Positions 1 to 13,325 of a stretch of 64,000 nucleotides of DNA are shown here, piece by piece. The stretch is from Antedon bifida (taxonomy: Eukaryota; Echinodermata; Crinoidea; Comatulida; Antedonidae), in NCBI GenBank assembly GCA_963402885.1, contig OY727102.1:11780001-11844000 (forward strand). The letters are read 5' to 3'. Position 1 is the stretch's first letter; the number at the start of each line of letters is the position of its first letter. A program made the translations under genes and the position numbers. A model generated the notes under the pieces. The model did not search any database, was not told where the DNA came from, and was given only the letters and a program-made list of their open reading frames with translations.

Positions 1-116
1 AGATCAGGTCATAATGCCATAATCTTTTTCTGTGTGCAAAATTCTAACGTATGACGTGCACATGGCGTTTGTCGTGCGGATAACTAACTCGTCAAAGTGA
101 CGAGTTTCATGTCTAG
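1..116 (+). mobile_element. 3' end of a Helitron-like unit (cut by window edge)
   Basis: Only the last 116 bases of a unit are in the window. They carry the variant end with GCGGATAACTAACTCGTC, the hairpin at 88-106 and CTAG at 113-116 (end type A). The array therefore extends to the left of the window. Confidence 0.75.
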
Positions 117-1652
117 TCTGTATTCTTCTTTCTTTCTGTCATTTTTGTGTCACGCGTAACTCAAAAACGTGTAAACATAACATTTTATAACTTTGTCAAC
201 ATGTGGGCATTCACGTGAAGTTGTGCACCCGCTATTGTGAATGACGTCAGAGTTGCGCAACGTGACTTACGCGCGTTTTTATGAATTTCGCGTATTTAAC
301 ATAGATCGAAAACCATATAACATTTTAATTTGAAACTTAGAAAAAGTTTAAGTTATATCTTGCGCTAACTGACTGTGGGAAAAAAATGGCATCTTTCACA
401 CGAAGTTACGCGCGCACACGCGTTTAAAATTTTAAAATGCGAAAAATCAATTTCTAATCAACTTTCTACGCGTTTTATGTCATTTTGAGCATGTCAAAAA
501 TTCCCACGCGCGCGCATATTTTTACGCGCGCGGTGCGCACGTAGCGTTGAAAACAATTTTTTTCGCGTGATTTATGTTTTTCCAGCCTTTTCTAGTAATT
601 TTACCAACTTTTAAACAATTTCGACTTAAAATTAACGTCATACGAGCACGTCGAATTGGATAATTTACGTACGTTTTTGATGAAAAAGTTCAAAAATTCC
701 TTAAAATTTGTCAAAATTATACCTTTTTTAAAACAGTCGTAGTTTCTAAACTAAACGGTAAAAGTTATTTTTATTACGTATTCTGGAAGATGATGAGTTG
801 TAGATATCGTATCATGCATCAATATTGCTAACAGGACATTGTGACGTCATCGTATGGCCATGCGAAAATAAAATATAGGATTTTTGTATCTTTCGTCATA
901 GAGTATCACATTTAATAGAGCGCATCTCCACTTATCCGTTTTTCATTTTAACCCAGATTTTGATATTGTCTAGGTCAATCAACTACCTTTCGCATGGGTT
1001 AAAAATATTTTAATTTTTTTGACGTCATCATGTCTAAAAATGTAAATAACGTGGGTCACTTATTTTCATCTTTACAGTAACTTTCAATCTGTTATAGCTC
1101 ATCAGAATAAAAAGCGGTAATCATGATTAAAACGTTTTCTGGAAGCTATTGGATTGTAGATACGAATTCATGTAAACATTTTGCCAATCGGATGTTGTGA
1201 CGTCATCATATGGCCAGTTGAATAAAAAAAGTCGTATTTTCATATTTTGCGTAATAGTTCATCACATTTAAAAGGGCGCGCATCTATATTTTACGTATTC
1301 AAATTTCTTCTACACGGTAATATGTTGTTGCTGAGATAATATCCTTCCGAAATTATTATTTTAGTGTTTCATTTTGATACCGTCGCCATGTTAAAAAATG
1401 GAATAAATGGCGGGTCCCGTAATTTCACCTATTCTACACTGTATGTAATATGTATACAGATTATACTGTTTATACTGTATATACTATATGACACAAAATT
1501 GACAGAATTTAGCACTAACAACATATCATATTCTTCAGATCAGGTCATAATGCCATAATCTTTTTCTGTGTGCAAAATTCTAACGTATGACGTGCACGTG
1601 GCGTTTGTCGTGCGGATAACTAACTCGTCAAAGTGACGAGTTTCATGTCTAG
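117..1652 (+). mobile_element. Helitron-like unit 1 (1536 bp, end type A)
   Basis: It follows CTAG directly and starts TCTGTATTCTTC. It contains the shared landmarks in order: GTTGTGCACC block, ACGCGCGCACACGCG block, two TGACGTCATC modules about 355 bp apart, a palindromic TATACAG/CTGTATA stretch, and the 3' hairpin ending in CTAG at 1649-1652. The left half is more diverged than in later units. Confidence 0.72.
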
Positions 1653-3174
1653 TTATTCTTCTTTCTTTCCCGGATTTTTGTCTACAGCATATCCCCTATT
1701 GCTTGTGAATATATCTTTTGTATAACTTTGTCATTATATGGACATTTACCTGAAGTTGTGCACCTCCATATTTTTAATGACGTTAGAGTCGCGCAGCGTA
1801 AGTTACGCGCAATTTTATGAATTTCAATGATAGGTCATAGATTATAAACCAAAAGTCATTTTGTATTGACACTTGGTAAAAATTTAAGTCATATCAAGGG
1901 CAAACTTTCTATGGATTAAAAATGACATGTTTCACAAGAAGTTACGCGCGCACGCGCATTTAAAATTTAAAAATGCGCAAAATTAATTTCTAATCAACTT
2001 TCTACGCTGATCATGACATTTTGAGCATGTAAAAAATTCCCACGCGCGCGAAAAATTTTACGCGTAAGGTGCGCACGGAGCATGAAAAACATGTTTTTTT
2101 CTCTTGAATTGTGATTTTCCAGCCTTTCCTAGTCATTTAAAAAAAGATTGACATCATTTCAAATTAAAATGACGTCATACGAACACGTTGATTTATAACA
2201 TTTGCGCGCGTTTTAGTTAAAAAAGTTACAAAATATTGTCAAATATATGCCTATTTTGAATCTATTATAGCTCTTCAGGATCGAAGGTGACCCCCAATTT
2301 TTTTAACTTATTATGCAAGAAGATAAATTGTAGATATGAATTCATGCAGAATTTTTACCTCTCGGATGTTATGACATCATCGTATGGCCACACGAATGTA
2401 AAATATAGGATTTTTTACTGTTTCGTTATTGCTCATCACATTAAATAGAGCGCATCTCACTTATACGTATTCCATTTCACCCGATATTTTAATACTGTCT
2501 AGGTCAATTAACTATCTTTCGCATGAGTTAAAAATATTTTAATTTTTATGACGTCATCATGTCTAAAAATGTAAATAACGTGGGTCACCTATTTTCATAT
2601 TTACAGTAAATTTCAATCTGTTATAGTTCGTCAGAATAAAAAGTGATAATCATAATTAAAAGGTTTTCTGGAAGCTATTGGATTGTAGATACGAATTCAT
2701 GTGAACATTTTTCAAATCAGATGTTGTGACGTCATCATATAGCCAGTTGAATAAAAAAAGTCGTATTTTCATCTCTTGCGTAAAAGTTCATTGCGTTTAA
2801 ACGAGAGCGCATCTCACTTTCACGTGCCCAAAATTCTTCAAATTTGTATTAATGTAATGATTTAGATAATTATCTTCTAAAATAGTTATCTTTATAAGTC
2901 AATTTGATGACGTCATCGTGTTAATAATTGGCTTTAAAAGATGGGTCTCGTAATTTCGTCTATGCTACCACTGTATATAACATATACAGTGTATTCTGTA
3001 AATACTGTAATATGCTGTATGCTACAAAATAGGTACAATTCAGCACTGTAAACATATTTAATTCATGTCATAGGATGGCATAATCATTTTCGGCGTTCAT
3101 ATATTTTAAACGTATGTGCATGTTGCGTTTGCGCGGATAACCCGAACTCGTCAAAGTGACGAGTTCAAATCTAG
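1653..3174 (+). mobile_element. Helitron-like unit 2 (1522 bp, end type B)
   Basis: Same landmark order as its neighbours. Its end is type B, with CCCGAACTCGTC before the hairpin and CAAATCTAG after it. Over most of its length it is nearly the same sequence as unit 7, including a GTCTACAGC word near the start that other units lack. Confidence 0.72.
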
Positions 3175-4342
3175 TTTTTCTGTATTATTCTTCTTTCCTT
3201 CCTTCCTTTTTGTGAGTCGTGTTCCTCTAAAATGTGTAAACATAACATTTCATAACTTTGACAACATATGGGCATTTACGTGAAGTTGTGCACCTCCTAT
3301 TTTTGAATGACGTCATAGTTGCGCAACGTGACTTATGCGCGATTTTATGATTTTCTATAATTGATCATAACTGTAGAACCAACAAATATTCTTTCATGAA
3401 ACTTAGTGAAAACTTAAGTCATATCAAGGGCAAACTTTCTATGGATTAAAAATGGCACGTTTCACATAAAGTTACGCGCGCACGCGCATTTAAAATTTCA
3501 AAATGCGCAAAATTAATTTCTAATCAACTTTCTACGCTGATCATGACATTTTAAGCATGTCAAAAATTCCCACGCGCGCGAAAAAAATTATGCGTAAGGT
3601 TCGCACGGAGCATGAAAATCATGTGTTTTTCTCTTGAATTATAATTTTACAGTCTTTCCTAGTCATTTTAAAAAAGATTGACATCATTTCAAATTAAAAT
3701 GACGTCATACGAACAGGTTGATTTAGACCATTTGCGTGCGTTTTAGTTGCAAAAGTGACAAAATATTGTCAAAATTATGCCTATTTTTAATCTATTATAG
3801 CTCCTCAGGATCATCTATGACCCCCATTTTTTAAATTTAATATGTAAGCAGATATGTTGTAGATATGAATTCATGCAGAATCTTTACCCCTCGGATGTTA
3901 TGACGTCATCGTATGGCCACACGAATGTAAAATATAGGATTTTTTACTCTTTCGTTATTGCTCATCACATTAAATAGAGCGCATCTCACTTTTACGTGCC
4001 CAAAATTCTTCAAATTTGTTTTAATGTAATTATTTAGATAATTATCTTCTAAAATTGTTATCTTTATATGCCAATTTGATGACGTCACCATGTTAATAAT
4101 TGGATTTAAAAGATGGGTCTCGTAATTTCGTCTATGCTACTCTGTATATAACATACAGTGTATTCTGTAAACACTGTAATATGCTGTATGCTACAAAATA
4201 GGTACAATTCAGCACTGTAAACATTCTTAATTCATGTCATAGGATGGCATAATAATTGTCGAAGTTCATATAGTTTAAAGTATGTGCATGTTGCGTTTGC
4301 GCGGATAACCCGAACTCGTCAAAGTGACGAGTTCAAATCTAG
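3175..4342 (+). mobile_element. Helitron-like unit 3 with 357-bp internal deletion (1168 bp)
   Basis: It begins TTTTTCTGTATTATTC, like unit 8. One of the two internal TGACGTCA modules is missing: the sequence passes from the first GAGCGCATCTCAC directly into what follows the second copy of that word in full-length units. In unit 2 these two words lie 357 bp apart (2448-2460 and 2805-2817), which matches the length difference. Confidence 0.72.
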
Positions 4343-5488
4343 TTTTCTATATTCTTCTTTCTTTCCCAGAATTTTGTGTCACGTGTATCTCAAATTACTA
4401 TCAACATTACATCGTATAACTTTGTCAGAAGATTGACCTCTAGCTGTAAAAGTGCAGGACATTTAGTTTTTTTACTTTAGAGTCGCGCAGCGTAAGTTAC
4501 GCGCGATTTTATGAATTTCGCGTATTTAACATAGACTAAAAACCAAAAGTCATTTTGTAATGACACTTGATGAACATTTAAGTCATATCAAGGGCAAACT
4601 TTCTATGGATTAAAAATGGCATGTTTCAAAGAAAGTTACGCGCGCACGCGCGTTAAAATTTAAAAATGCGAAAAATCAACTTCTAATCAACTTTCTACGC
4701 GTTTCATGTCATTTTGAGCACTTCAAAAATTCCCACGCACACGCATTTATTTTACGCGCGCGTGCGCATATAGCGCAAAAACATACTTTTTTCACGTGAT
4801 TTATGTTTTTCCAGCCTTTTCTAGTAATTTTACCAACTTTTAAACAATTTCGACTTAAAGTTACGTCATACGAGCACGTCGAATTCGATAATTTGCGCGC
4901 GTTTTTTATCAAAAAGCTCAAAAAATCGTCAAAATTATGCCTTTTTTTAAACAGTCGTAGTTTCTAAACTAAACGGTGAAAGTTATTTTTATTACATATT
5001 CTGGAAGTTAATGAGTTGTAGATATCAAATCATACATTAATATTGCTAACAGGACATTGTGACGTCATCGTATGGCCACGCGAATATAAAATATAGGATA
5101 TTTGTCTCTTTCGTTATTGCTCATCTCATTCAATGGAGCGCATCTCCACTTATCCGTATTCCATTTCTCCCCATTTTTTTACATTGTCTAGGTCAATCAA
5201 TTACCTTTCGCATGATTCACCATTTTAAAAATTATGATCACGTCATCATGTTCAAAAGCGTAAATAACTTTGATCACTTATTTTTACCTATACGGCACTG
5301 TATGTAGTATGTATACAGTATATAGTGTATACTGTATATACTTAGACGTGACACAAAATAGAGAGCACACTGAAATTGTTTTAATGGCATAATCGTTTTC
5401 CTGTTTGCAATATTCTAACGTATGACGTGCACGTGGCCTTTGCGCTGCGGATAACCTAACTCGTCCGTAGTGACGAGTTCAAATCTAG
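4343..5488 (+). mobile_element. Helitron-like unit 4, independently truncated (1146 bp)
   Basis: The left part resembles unit 1. The second module is lost with a different breakpoint from unit 3: after the GATCACTTATTTTTACC word at about 5273 it joins the CACTGTATGTAGTATG palindromic stretch near 5298. Its terminal hairpin loop differs (CGTAG instead of AAAG), and CTAG is at 5485-5488. Confidence 0.7.
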
Positions 5489-7148
5489 TTGGTTATCCGC
5501 AACTTAGTTGCGGATAACCCATGTGATTGTAAATATCTTTTTTTTGGTTATCCGCAACTTATTGGTTATCCGCAACTTAGTTGCGGATAACCCATGTGAT
5601 TGTAAATATCTTTTTTTTCATCTTCTTCTTTGTTATTCTTCTTTCTTTCCCGGATTTTTGTGCGTCGCATATCCCCTATTGCTTGTGAATATATCTTTTG
5701 TATAACTTTGTCATTATATGGACATTTACCTGAAGTTGTGCACCTCCATATTTTTAATGACGTTAGAGTCGCGCAGCGTAAGTTACGCGCAATTTTATGA
5801 ATTTCAATGATTGGTCATAGATTATAAACCAAAAGTCATTTTGTATTGACACTTGGTAAAAATTTAAGTCATATCAAGGGCAAACTTTCTATGGATTAAA
5901 AATGACATGTTTCACAAGAAGTTACGCGCGCACGCGCATTTAAAATTTCAAAATGCGCAAAATTAATTTCTAATCAACTTTCTACGCTGATCATGACATT
6001 TTGAGCATGTCAAAAATTCCCACGCGCGCGAAAAAATTTACGCGTAAGGTGCGCACGGAGCATGAAAATCATGTGTTTTTTTCTTGAATTATGATTTTAC
6101 AGCCTTTCTTAGTCATTTTAAAAAAGATTTACATCATTTCAAATTAAAATGACGTCATACGAACATGTTGATTTAGACCATTTGCGCGCGTTTTTGTTTA
6201 AAAAGTTACAAAATATTGTCAAAATAATGCCTATTTTAAATCTATTATAGCTCTTCAGGATCGAAGGTAACCCCCAATTTTTTTAACTTATTATGCAAGA
6301 AGATAAATTGTAGAAATGATTTCATGCAGAATTTTCACCTCTCGGATGTTATGACGTCATCGTATGGCCACACGCATGTAAAATATAGGATTTTTGTCTC
6401 TTTCGTTATTGCTCATCACATTCAACAGAGCGCATCTCGCTTATACGTATTCCATTTCCCCCGAGATTTTATTATTGTCTACGTCAATCAACTATCTTTC
6501 GCATGAGTTAAAAATATTTTAATTTTTATGACGTCATCATGTCTAAAAATGTAAATAACGTAGGGCACTTATTTTTATCATTACAGTAAATTTTAATCTG
6601 TTATAGCTCGTCAGAATAAAAAGTGATAATCATGATTAAAACGTTTTCTGGAAGCTATTGGATTTTAGTTACGAATTCATGTGAATATTTTGCCAATTAG
6701 ATGTTGTGACGTCATCATATGGCCAGTTTAATTCAAAAAGTCATATTTTCATCTCTTGCGTAAAAGTTCATTGCATTTAAACGAGAGCGCATCTCACTTT
6801 TACGTGCCCAAAATTCTTCAAATTTGTATTAATGTAATTATTTAGATAATCAGCTTCTAAAATAGTTATGTTTATATGTCAATTTGATGACAACATCGTG
6901 TTAATAATTGGATTTAAAAGATGGGTCTCGTAATTTCGTCTATGCTACACTGTATAACATATACAGTGTATTCTGTAAATACTGTAATATGCTGTATGCT
7001 ACAAAATAGGTACAATTCAGCACTGTAAACATATTTATTTCATGTCATAGGATGGCATAGTAATTGTCGAGGTTCATAGTTTAAAGTATCTGCATGTTGC
7101 ATTTGCGCGGATAACCCGAACTCGTCAAAGTGACGAGTTCAAATCTAG
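5489..7148 (+). mobile_element. Helitron-like unit 5 with repeated 5' hairpin head (1660 bp)
   Basis: This is the longest unit. It opens with a perfect hairpin at 5491-5519 (arms GGTTATCCGCAAC and complement, loop TTA), then ATGTGATTGTAAATATC. A partial second head is at 5546-5561 and a complete third is at 5564-5592, again followed by ATGTGATTGTAAATATC. The rest follows the common unit layout and ends in a type B hairpin. Confidence 0.75.
5491..5592. repeat. Duplicated 5' terminal hairpins
   Basis: Two perfect 29-base hairpins (5491-5519 and 5564-5592; arms GGTTATCCGCAAC, loop TTA) flank a truncated third copy at 5546-5561. Each complete one is followed by ATGTGATTGTAAATATC and a T run. The arm is the complement of the GCGGATAAC word near the 3' ends. 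Confidence 0.85.
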
Positions 7149-8685
7149 TTCATCTTCATCTTCTTTGTTATTCTTCTTTCTTTCCCGGATTTTTGTGCGT
7201 CGCATATCCCCTATTGCTTGTGAATATATCTTTTGTATAACTTTGTCATTATATGGACATTTACCTGAAGTTGTGCACCTCCATATTTTTAATGACGTTA
7301 GAGTCGCGCAGCGTAAGTTACGCGCGATTTTATGAATTTCAATGATTGATCATAGATTATAAACCAAAAGTCATTTTGTTTTGACACTTAGTGAAAATTT
7401 AAGTCATATCAAGGGCAAACTTTCTATGGATTAAAAATGACATGTTTCACAAGAAGTTACGCGCGCACACGCATTTAAAATTTTAAAATGCGCAAAATTA
7501 ATTTCTAATCAACTTTCTACGCTGATCATGACATTTTAAGCATGTCAAAAATTCCCACGCGCGCAAAAAAAATTACGCGTAAGGTGCGCGCGGAGCATGA
7601 AAATCATGTGTTTTTTTCTTGAATTATGATTTCACAGCCTTTCTTAGTCATTTTAAAAAAGATTTACATCATTTCAAATTAAAATGACGTCATATGAACA
7701 CGTTGATTTAGACAATTTGCGCTCGTTTTAGTTGCAAAAGTGACAAAATATTGTCAAAATTATGCCTATTTTTAATCTATTATAGCTCCTCAGGATCAAC
7801 CGTTACCCCCAATTTTTTTAATTTAATATAGAAGCAGATAAGTTGTAGATATGAATTCATGCAGAATCTTTACCCCTCGGATGTTATGACGTCATCGTAT
7901 GGCCACACGAATGTAAAATATTGGATTTTTGACTGTTTCGTTATTGCTCATTACATTAAATAGAGCGCATCTCGCTTATACGTATTCCATTTCCTCATAT
8001 ATTTTAATACTATCTAGGTCAATCAACTATCTTTCGCATGAGTTAAAAATATTTTAATTTTTATGACGTCATCATGTCTAAAAATGTAAATAACGTGGGT
8101 CACCTATTTTCATCTTTACAGTAAATTTCAATCTGTTATAACTCGTCAGAATAAAAAGTGATAATCATGATTAAAACGTTTTCTGAAAGCTATTGGATTG
8201 TAGATACAAATTCATGTGAATATTTTGCCAATCAGATGTTGTGACTTCATTATATGGCCAGTTGAATTCAAAAAGTCATATTTTCATCTCTTGCGCAAAA
8301 GTTCATTGCGTTTAAACGAGAGCGCATCTCACTTTTACGTGCCCAAAATTCTTCAAATTTGTATTAATGTAATTATTTAGATAATTATCTTCTAAAATAG
8401 TTATCTTTATATGTCAATTTGATGACGTCATCGTGTTAATAATTGGATTTAAAAGATGGGTCTCGTAATTTCGTCTATGCTACACTGTATATAACATACA
8501 GTGTATTCTGTAAATACTGTAATATGCTGTATGCTACAAAATAGGTACAATTCAGCACTGTAAACATACTTCATTCATGTCATAGGATGGTATAATAATT
8601 GACGAAGTTCATATAGTTTAAAGTATGTGCATGTTGCGTTTGCGCGGATAACCCGAACTCGTCGAAGTGACGAGTTCAAATCTAG
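7149..8685 (+). mobile_element. Helitron-like unit 6 (1537 bp, end type B)
   Basis: It starts TTCATCTTCATCTTC without the 5' hairpin head and otherwise follows unit 5. Both TGACGTCA modules are present, though the second is mutated (GTGACTTCATTATATGG near 8241). The 3' hairpin has loop CGAAG, with CTAG at 8682-8685. Confidence 0.72.
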
Positions 8686-10273
8686 TTGGTTATCCGCAAC
8701 TTAGTTGCAGGATAACCCTTGTGATTGTAAATATCTTTTTCATCTTCTTTGTTATTCTTCTTTCTTTCCCGGATTTTTGTCTACAGCATATCCCCTATTG
8801 CTTGTGAATATATCTTTTGTATAACTTTGTCATTATATGGACATTTACCTGAAGTTGTGCACCTCCATATTTTGAATGACGTCAGAGTTGCGTAACGTGA
8901 CTTACGCGCGATTTTATGAATTTTAATGATTGATCATAGGATAAAAAATAAAAGTCATTTTGTATTGACACTTGGTGAAAATTTAAGTCATATCAAGCGC
9001 AAACTTTCTATGGATTAAAAATGACGTGTTTTACAAGAAATTACGCGCGCACGCGCATTTAAAGTTTCAAAATGCGCAAAATTAATTTATAATCAACTTT
9101 CTGCGCTGATCATGACATTTTGAGCATGTCAAAAATTCCCACGCGCGCGAAAAATTTTACGCGTAAGGTGCACACGGAGCATGAAAAACATGTTTTTTTC
9201 TCTTGAATTGTGATTTTCCAGCCTTTCCTAGTCATTTTAAAAAAGATTGACATCATTTCAAATTAAAATGACGTCATACGAACACGTTGATTTATAACAT
9301 TTGTGCGCGTTTTAGTTGAAAAAGTTACAAAATATTGTCAAATATATGCCTATTTTGAATCTATTATAGCTCTTCAGGATCGAAGGTGACCCCCAATTTT
9401 TTTAACTTATTATGCAAGAAGATAAATTGTAGATATGAATTCATGCAGAATTTTTACCTCTCGGATGTTATGACATCATCGTATGGCCACACGAATGTAA
9501 AATATAGGATTTTTTACTGTTTCGTTATTGCTCATCACATTAAATAGAGCGCATCTCGCTTATACGTATTCCATTTCACCCGATATTTTAATACTGTCTA
9601 GGTCAATTAACTATCTTTCGCATGAGTTAAAAATATTTTAATTTTTATGACGTCATCATGTCTAAAAATGTAAATAACGTGGGTCACCTATTTTCATCTT
9701 TACAGTAAATTTCAATCTGTTATAGCTCGTCAGAATAAAAAGTGATAATCATAATTAAAAGGTTTTCTGGAAGCTATTGGATTGTAGATACGAATTCATG
9801 TGAACATTTTTCAAATCAGATGTTGTGACGTCATCATATAGCCAGTTGAATAAAAAAAGTCGTATTTTCATCTCTTGCGTAAAAGTTCATTGCGTTTAAA
9901 CGAGAGCGCATCTCATTTTCACGTGCCCAAAATTCTTCAAATTTGTATTAATGTAATTATTTAGATAATTATCTTCTAAAATAGTTATCTTTATAAGTCA
10001 ATTTGATGACGTCATCGTGTTAATAATTGGCTTTAAAAGATGGGTCTCGTAATTTCGTCTATGCTACCACTGTATATAACATATACAGTGTATTCTGTAA
10101 ATACTGTAATATGCTGTATGCTACAAAATAGGTACAATTCAGCACTGTAAACATATTTAATTCATGTCATAGGATGGCATAATAATTTTCGCCGCTCATA
10201 TATTTTAAACGTATGTGCATGTTGCGTTTGCGCGGATAACCCGAACTCGTCAAAGTGACGAGTTCAAATCTAG
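8686..10273 (+). mobile_element. Helitron-like unit 7 with single 5' hairpin head (1588 bp)
   Basis: It opens with the hairpin at 8688-8717 (one base inserted in the right arm: GTTGCAGGATAACC), followed by the GTGATTGTAAATATC word. The remainder closely matches unit 2. The end is type B, with CTAG at 10270-10273. Confidence 0.74.
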
Positions 10274-11801
10274 TTTTTCTGTATTATTCTTCTTTCCTTC
10301 CTTCCTTTTTGTGAGTCGTGTTCCTCTAAAATGTGTAAACATAACATTTCATAACTTTGACAACATATGGGCATTTACGTGAAGTTGTGCACCTCCTATT
10401 TTTGAATGACGTCATAGTTGCGCAACGTGACTTATGCGCAATTTTATGAATTTCAATGATTGATCATAGATTAAAAACCAAAAGTCATTTAGTATTGACA
10501 CTTTGACAAAATTTAAGTCATATCAGGGGCAAACTTTCTACGGATTAAAAATGGCATGTTTGACAAGAAGTTACGCGCGCACGCGCATTTAAAATTTCAA
10601 AATGCGCAAAATTAATTTCTAATCAACTTTTTACGCGTTTCTTGTCATTTTGAGCATGTCAAAAATTCCCACGGGCGCGCAATTTTTTATGCGCGCGGTG
10701 CGCACATAGCGTTAAAAACATATTTTTTTCTCTTGAATTATATTTTTCAAGCCTTTCCCAGTGATTTTGAAAACAATTTAGACCTTTTCCAGTTTAAATA
10801 ACGCCATACGAACACGTTGAATTAGACAATTCGTGCGCGTTTTTTATGAAAAAGCTTAAAAAATCGTCAAAATTATGTCTTTTTTTAAACAGTCATAGTT
10901 TCTAAAGTAAACCGTTAACCGTTTATTTTTATTACAAAATCTAGAAGTTGATGAGTTGTAGATATCGGATCATGCATCAATAAGGCTAAAAAAACATTGT
11001 GACGTCATCGTATGGCCACACGAATGTAAAATATAGGAGTTTTGTCTCTTTCGTTATTGCTCATCACATTCAATGGAGCGCATCGCGCTTATCTGTATTC
11101 CTTTTTCTCCTACATTTATATATTGCGTAGGTCAATCAACTTTCTTTAGCATGAGATAAAAATATTTTAATTTTTATGACGTCATCATGCCTAAAAATTT
11201 TAATTACGTGGGTCATTAATTTCATCTTTACAGTAAATTTTAATCTGTAATAGCTCGTAAGAATAAAATGTGATAATCACGATTAAAACGTTTTCTGGAA
11301 GCTATTGGATTGTAGATACGAATTCATGTAAACATTTTGCCAATCGGATGTTGTGACGTCATCATATGGCCAGTTGAATAAAAAAAGTCGTATTTTCATA
11401 TTTTGCGTAATAGTTCATCACATTTAAAAGGGTGCGCATCTATATTTTACGTATTCAAATTTCTTCTACACGTTAATATGTTGTTCCTGAGATAATTTCC
11501 TTCTGAAATTGCTATCTAAGTGTTTCATTTTGATACCGTCGCCATGTTAAAAATTGGAATAAATGGCGGGTCCCGTAATTTCACCTATTCTACACTGTAT
11601 GTAATATGTATACAGCTTATACTGTTTGCATGTATATACTATATGACACAAAATTCAGCACTAACAGCATGTCATATTCTTCAGTTCTTGTCATAATGCC
11701 ATAATCTTTATCTGTGTGCAATATTCCAACGTATGACGTGCACGTGGCGTTTGTCGTGGTGCGGATAACTAACTCGTCAAAGTGACGAGTTTCATGTCTA
11801 G
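10274..11801 (+). mobile_element. Helitron-like unit 8 (1528 bp, end type A)
   Basis: Its start matches unit 3 (TTTTTCTGTATTATTC) and its end is type A, so it is chimeric with respect to the end types. The body is almost the same as units 9 and 10, with only scattered substitutions visible. Confidence 0.74.
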
Positions 11802-13325
11802 TTCTTCTTTCCTTCCTTCCTTTTTGTGAGTCGTGTTCCTCTAAAATGTGTAAACATAACATTTCATAACTTTGACAACATATGGGCATTTACGTGAAGT
11901 TGTGCACCTCCTATTTTTGAATGACGTCATAGTTGCGCAACGTGACTTACGCGCAATTTTATGAATTTCAATGATTGATCATAGATTAAAAACCAAAAGT
12001 CATTTAGTATTGACACTTTGACAAAATTTAAGTCATATCAGGGGCAAACTTTCTACGGATTAAAAATGGCATGTTTCACAAGAAGTTACGCGCGCACGCG
12101 CATTTAAAATTTCAAAATGCGCAAAATTAATTTCTAATCAACTTTTTACGCGTTTCTTGTCATTTTGAGCATGTCAAAAATTCCCACTGGCGCGCAATTT
12201 TTTACGCGCGCGGTGCGCACGTAGCGTTAAAAACATATTTTTTTCTCTTGAATTATATTTTTCAAGCCTTTCCTAGTAATTTTGAAAACAATTTAGACCT
12301 TTTCCAGTTTAAATAACGCCATACGAACACGTTGAATTAGACAATTCGTGCGCGTTTTTTATGAAAAAGCTTAAAAAATCGTCAAAATTATGTCTTTTTT
12401 TAAACAGTCATAGTTTCTAAAGTAAACCGTTAACCGTTTATTTTTATTACAAAATCTAGAAGTTGATGAGTTGTAGATATCGGATCATGCATCAATAAGG
12501 CTAAAAAAACATTGTGACGTCATCGTATGGCCACACGAATGTAAAATATAGGATTTTTGTCTCTTTCGTTATTGCTCATCACATTCAATGGAGCGCATCA
12601 CGCTTATCTGTATTCCTTTTTCTCCTACATTTATATATTGTGTAGGTCAATCAACTTTCTTTAGCATGAGATAAAAATATTTTAATTTTTATGACGTCAT
12701 CATGCCTAAAAATTTTAATTACGTGGGTCATTAATTTCATCTTTACAGTAAATTTTAATCTGTAATAGCTCGTAAGAATAAAATGTGATAATCACGATTA
12801 AAACGTTTTCTGGAAGCTATTGGATTGTAGATACGAATTCATGTAAACATTTTGCCAATCGGATGTTGTGACGTCATCATATGGCCAGTTGAATAAAAAA
12901 AGTCGTATTTTCATATTTTGCGTAATAGTTCATCACATTTAAAAGGGTGCGCATCTATATTTTACGTATTCAAATTTCTTCTACACGTTAATATGTTGTT
13001 CCTGAGATAATTTCCTTCTGAAATTGCTATCTAAGTGTTTCATTTTGATACCGTCGCCATGTTAAAAATTGGAATAAATGGCGGGTCCCGTAATTTCACC
13101 TATTCTACACTGTATGTAATATATATACAGCTTATACTGTTTGCATGTATATACTATATGACACAAAATTGACAGAATTCAGCACTAACAGCATATCATA
13201 TTCTTCAGTTCTTGTCATAATGCCATAATCTTTATCTGTGTGCAATATTCCAACGTATGACGTGCACGTGGCGTTTATCGTGGTGCGGATAACTAACTCG
13301 TCAAAGTGACGAGTTTCATGTCTAG
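11802..13325 (+). mobile_element. Helitron-like unit 9 (1524 bp, end type A)
   Basis: Nearly identical to units 8 and 10, and the clearest example of the layout. It has four perfect TGACGTCA palindromes at about 11921, 12513, 12691 and 12868, the ACGCGCGCACGCGC block at about 12089, and CTAG at 13322-13325. Confidence 0.76.
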
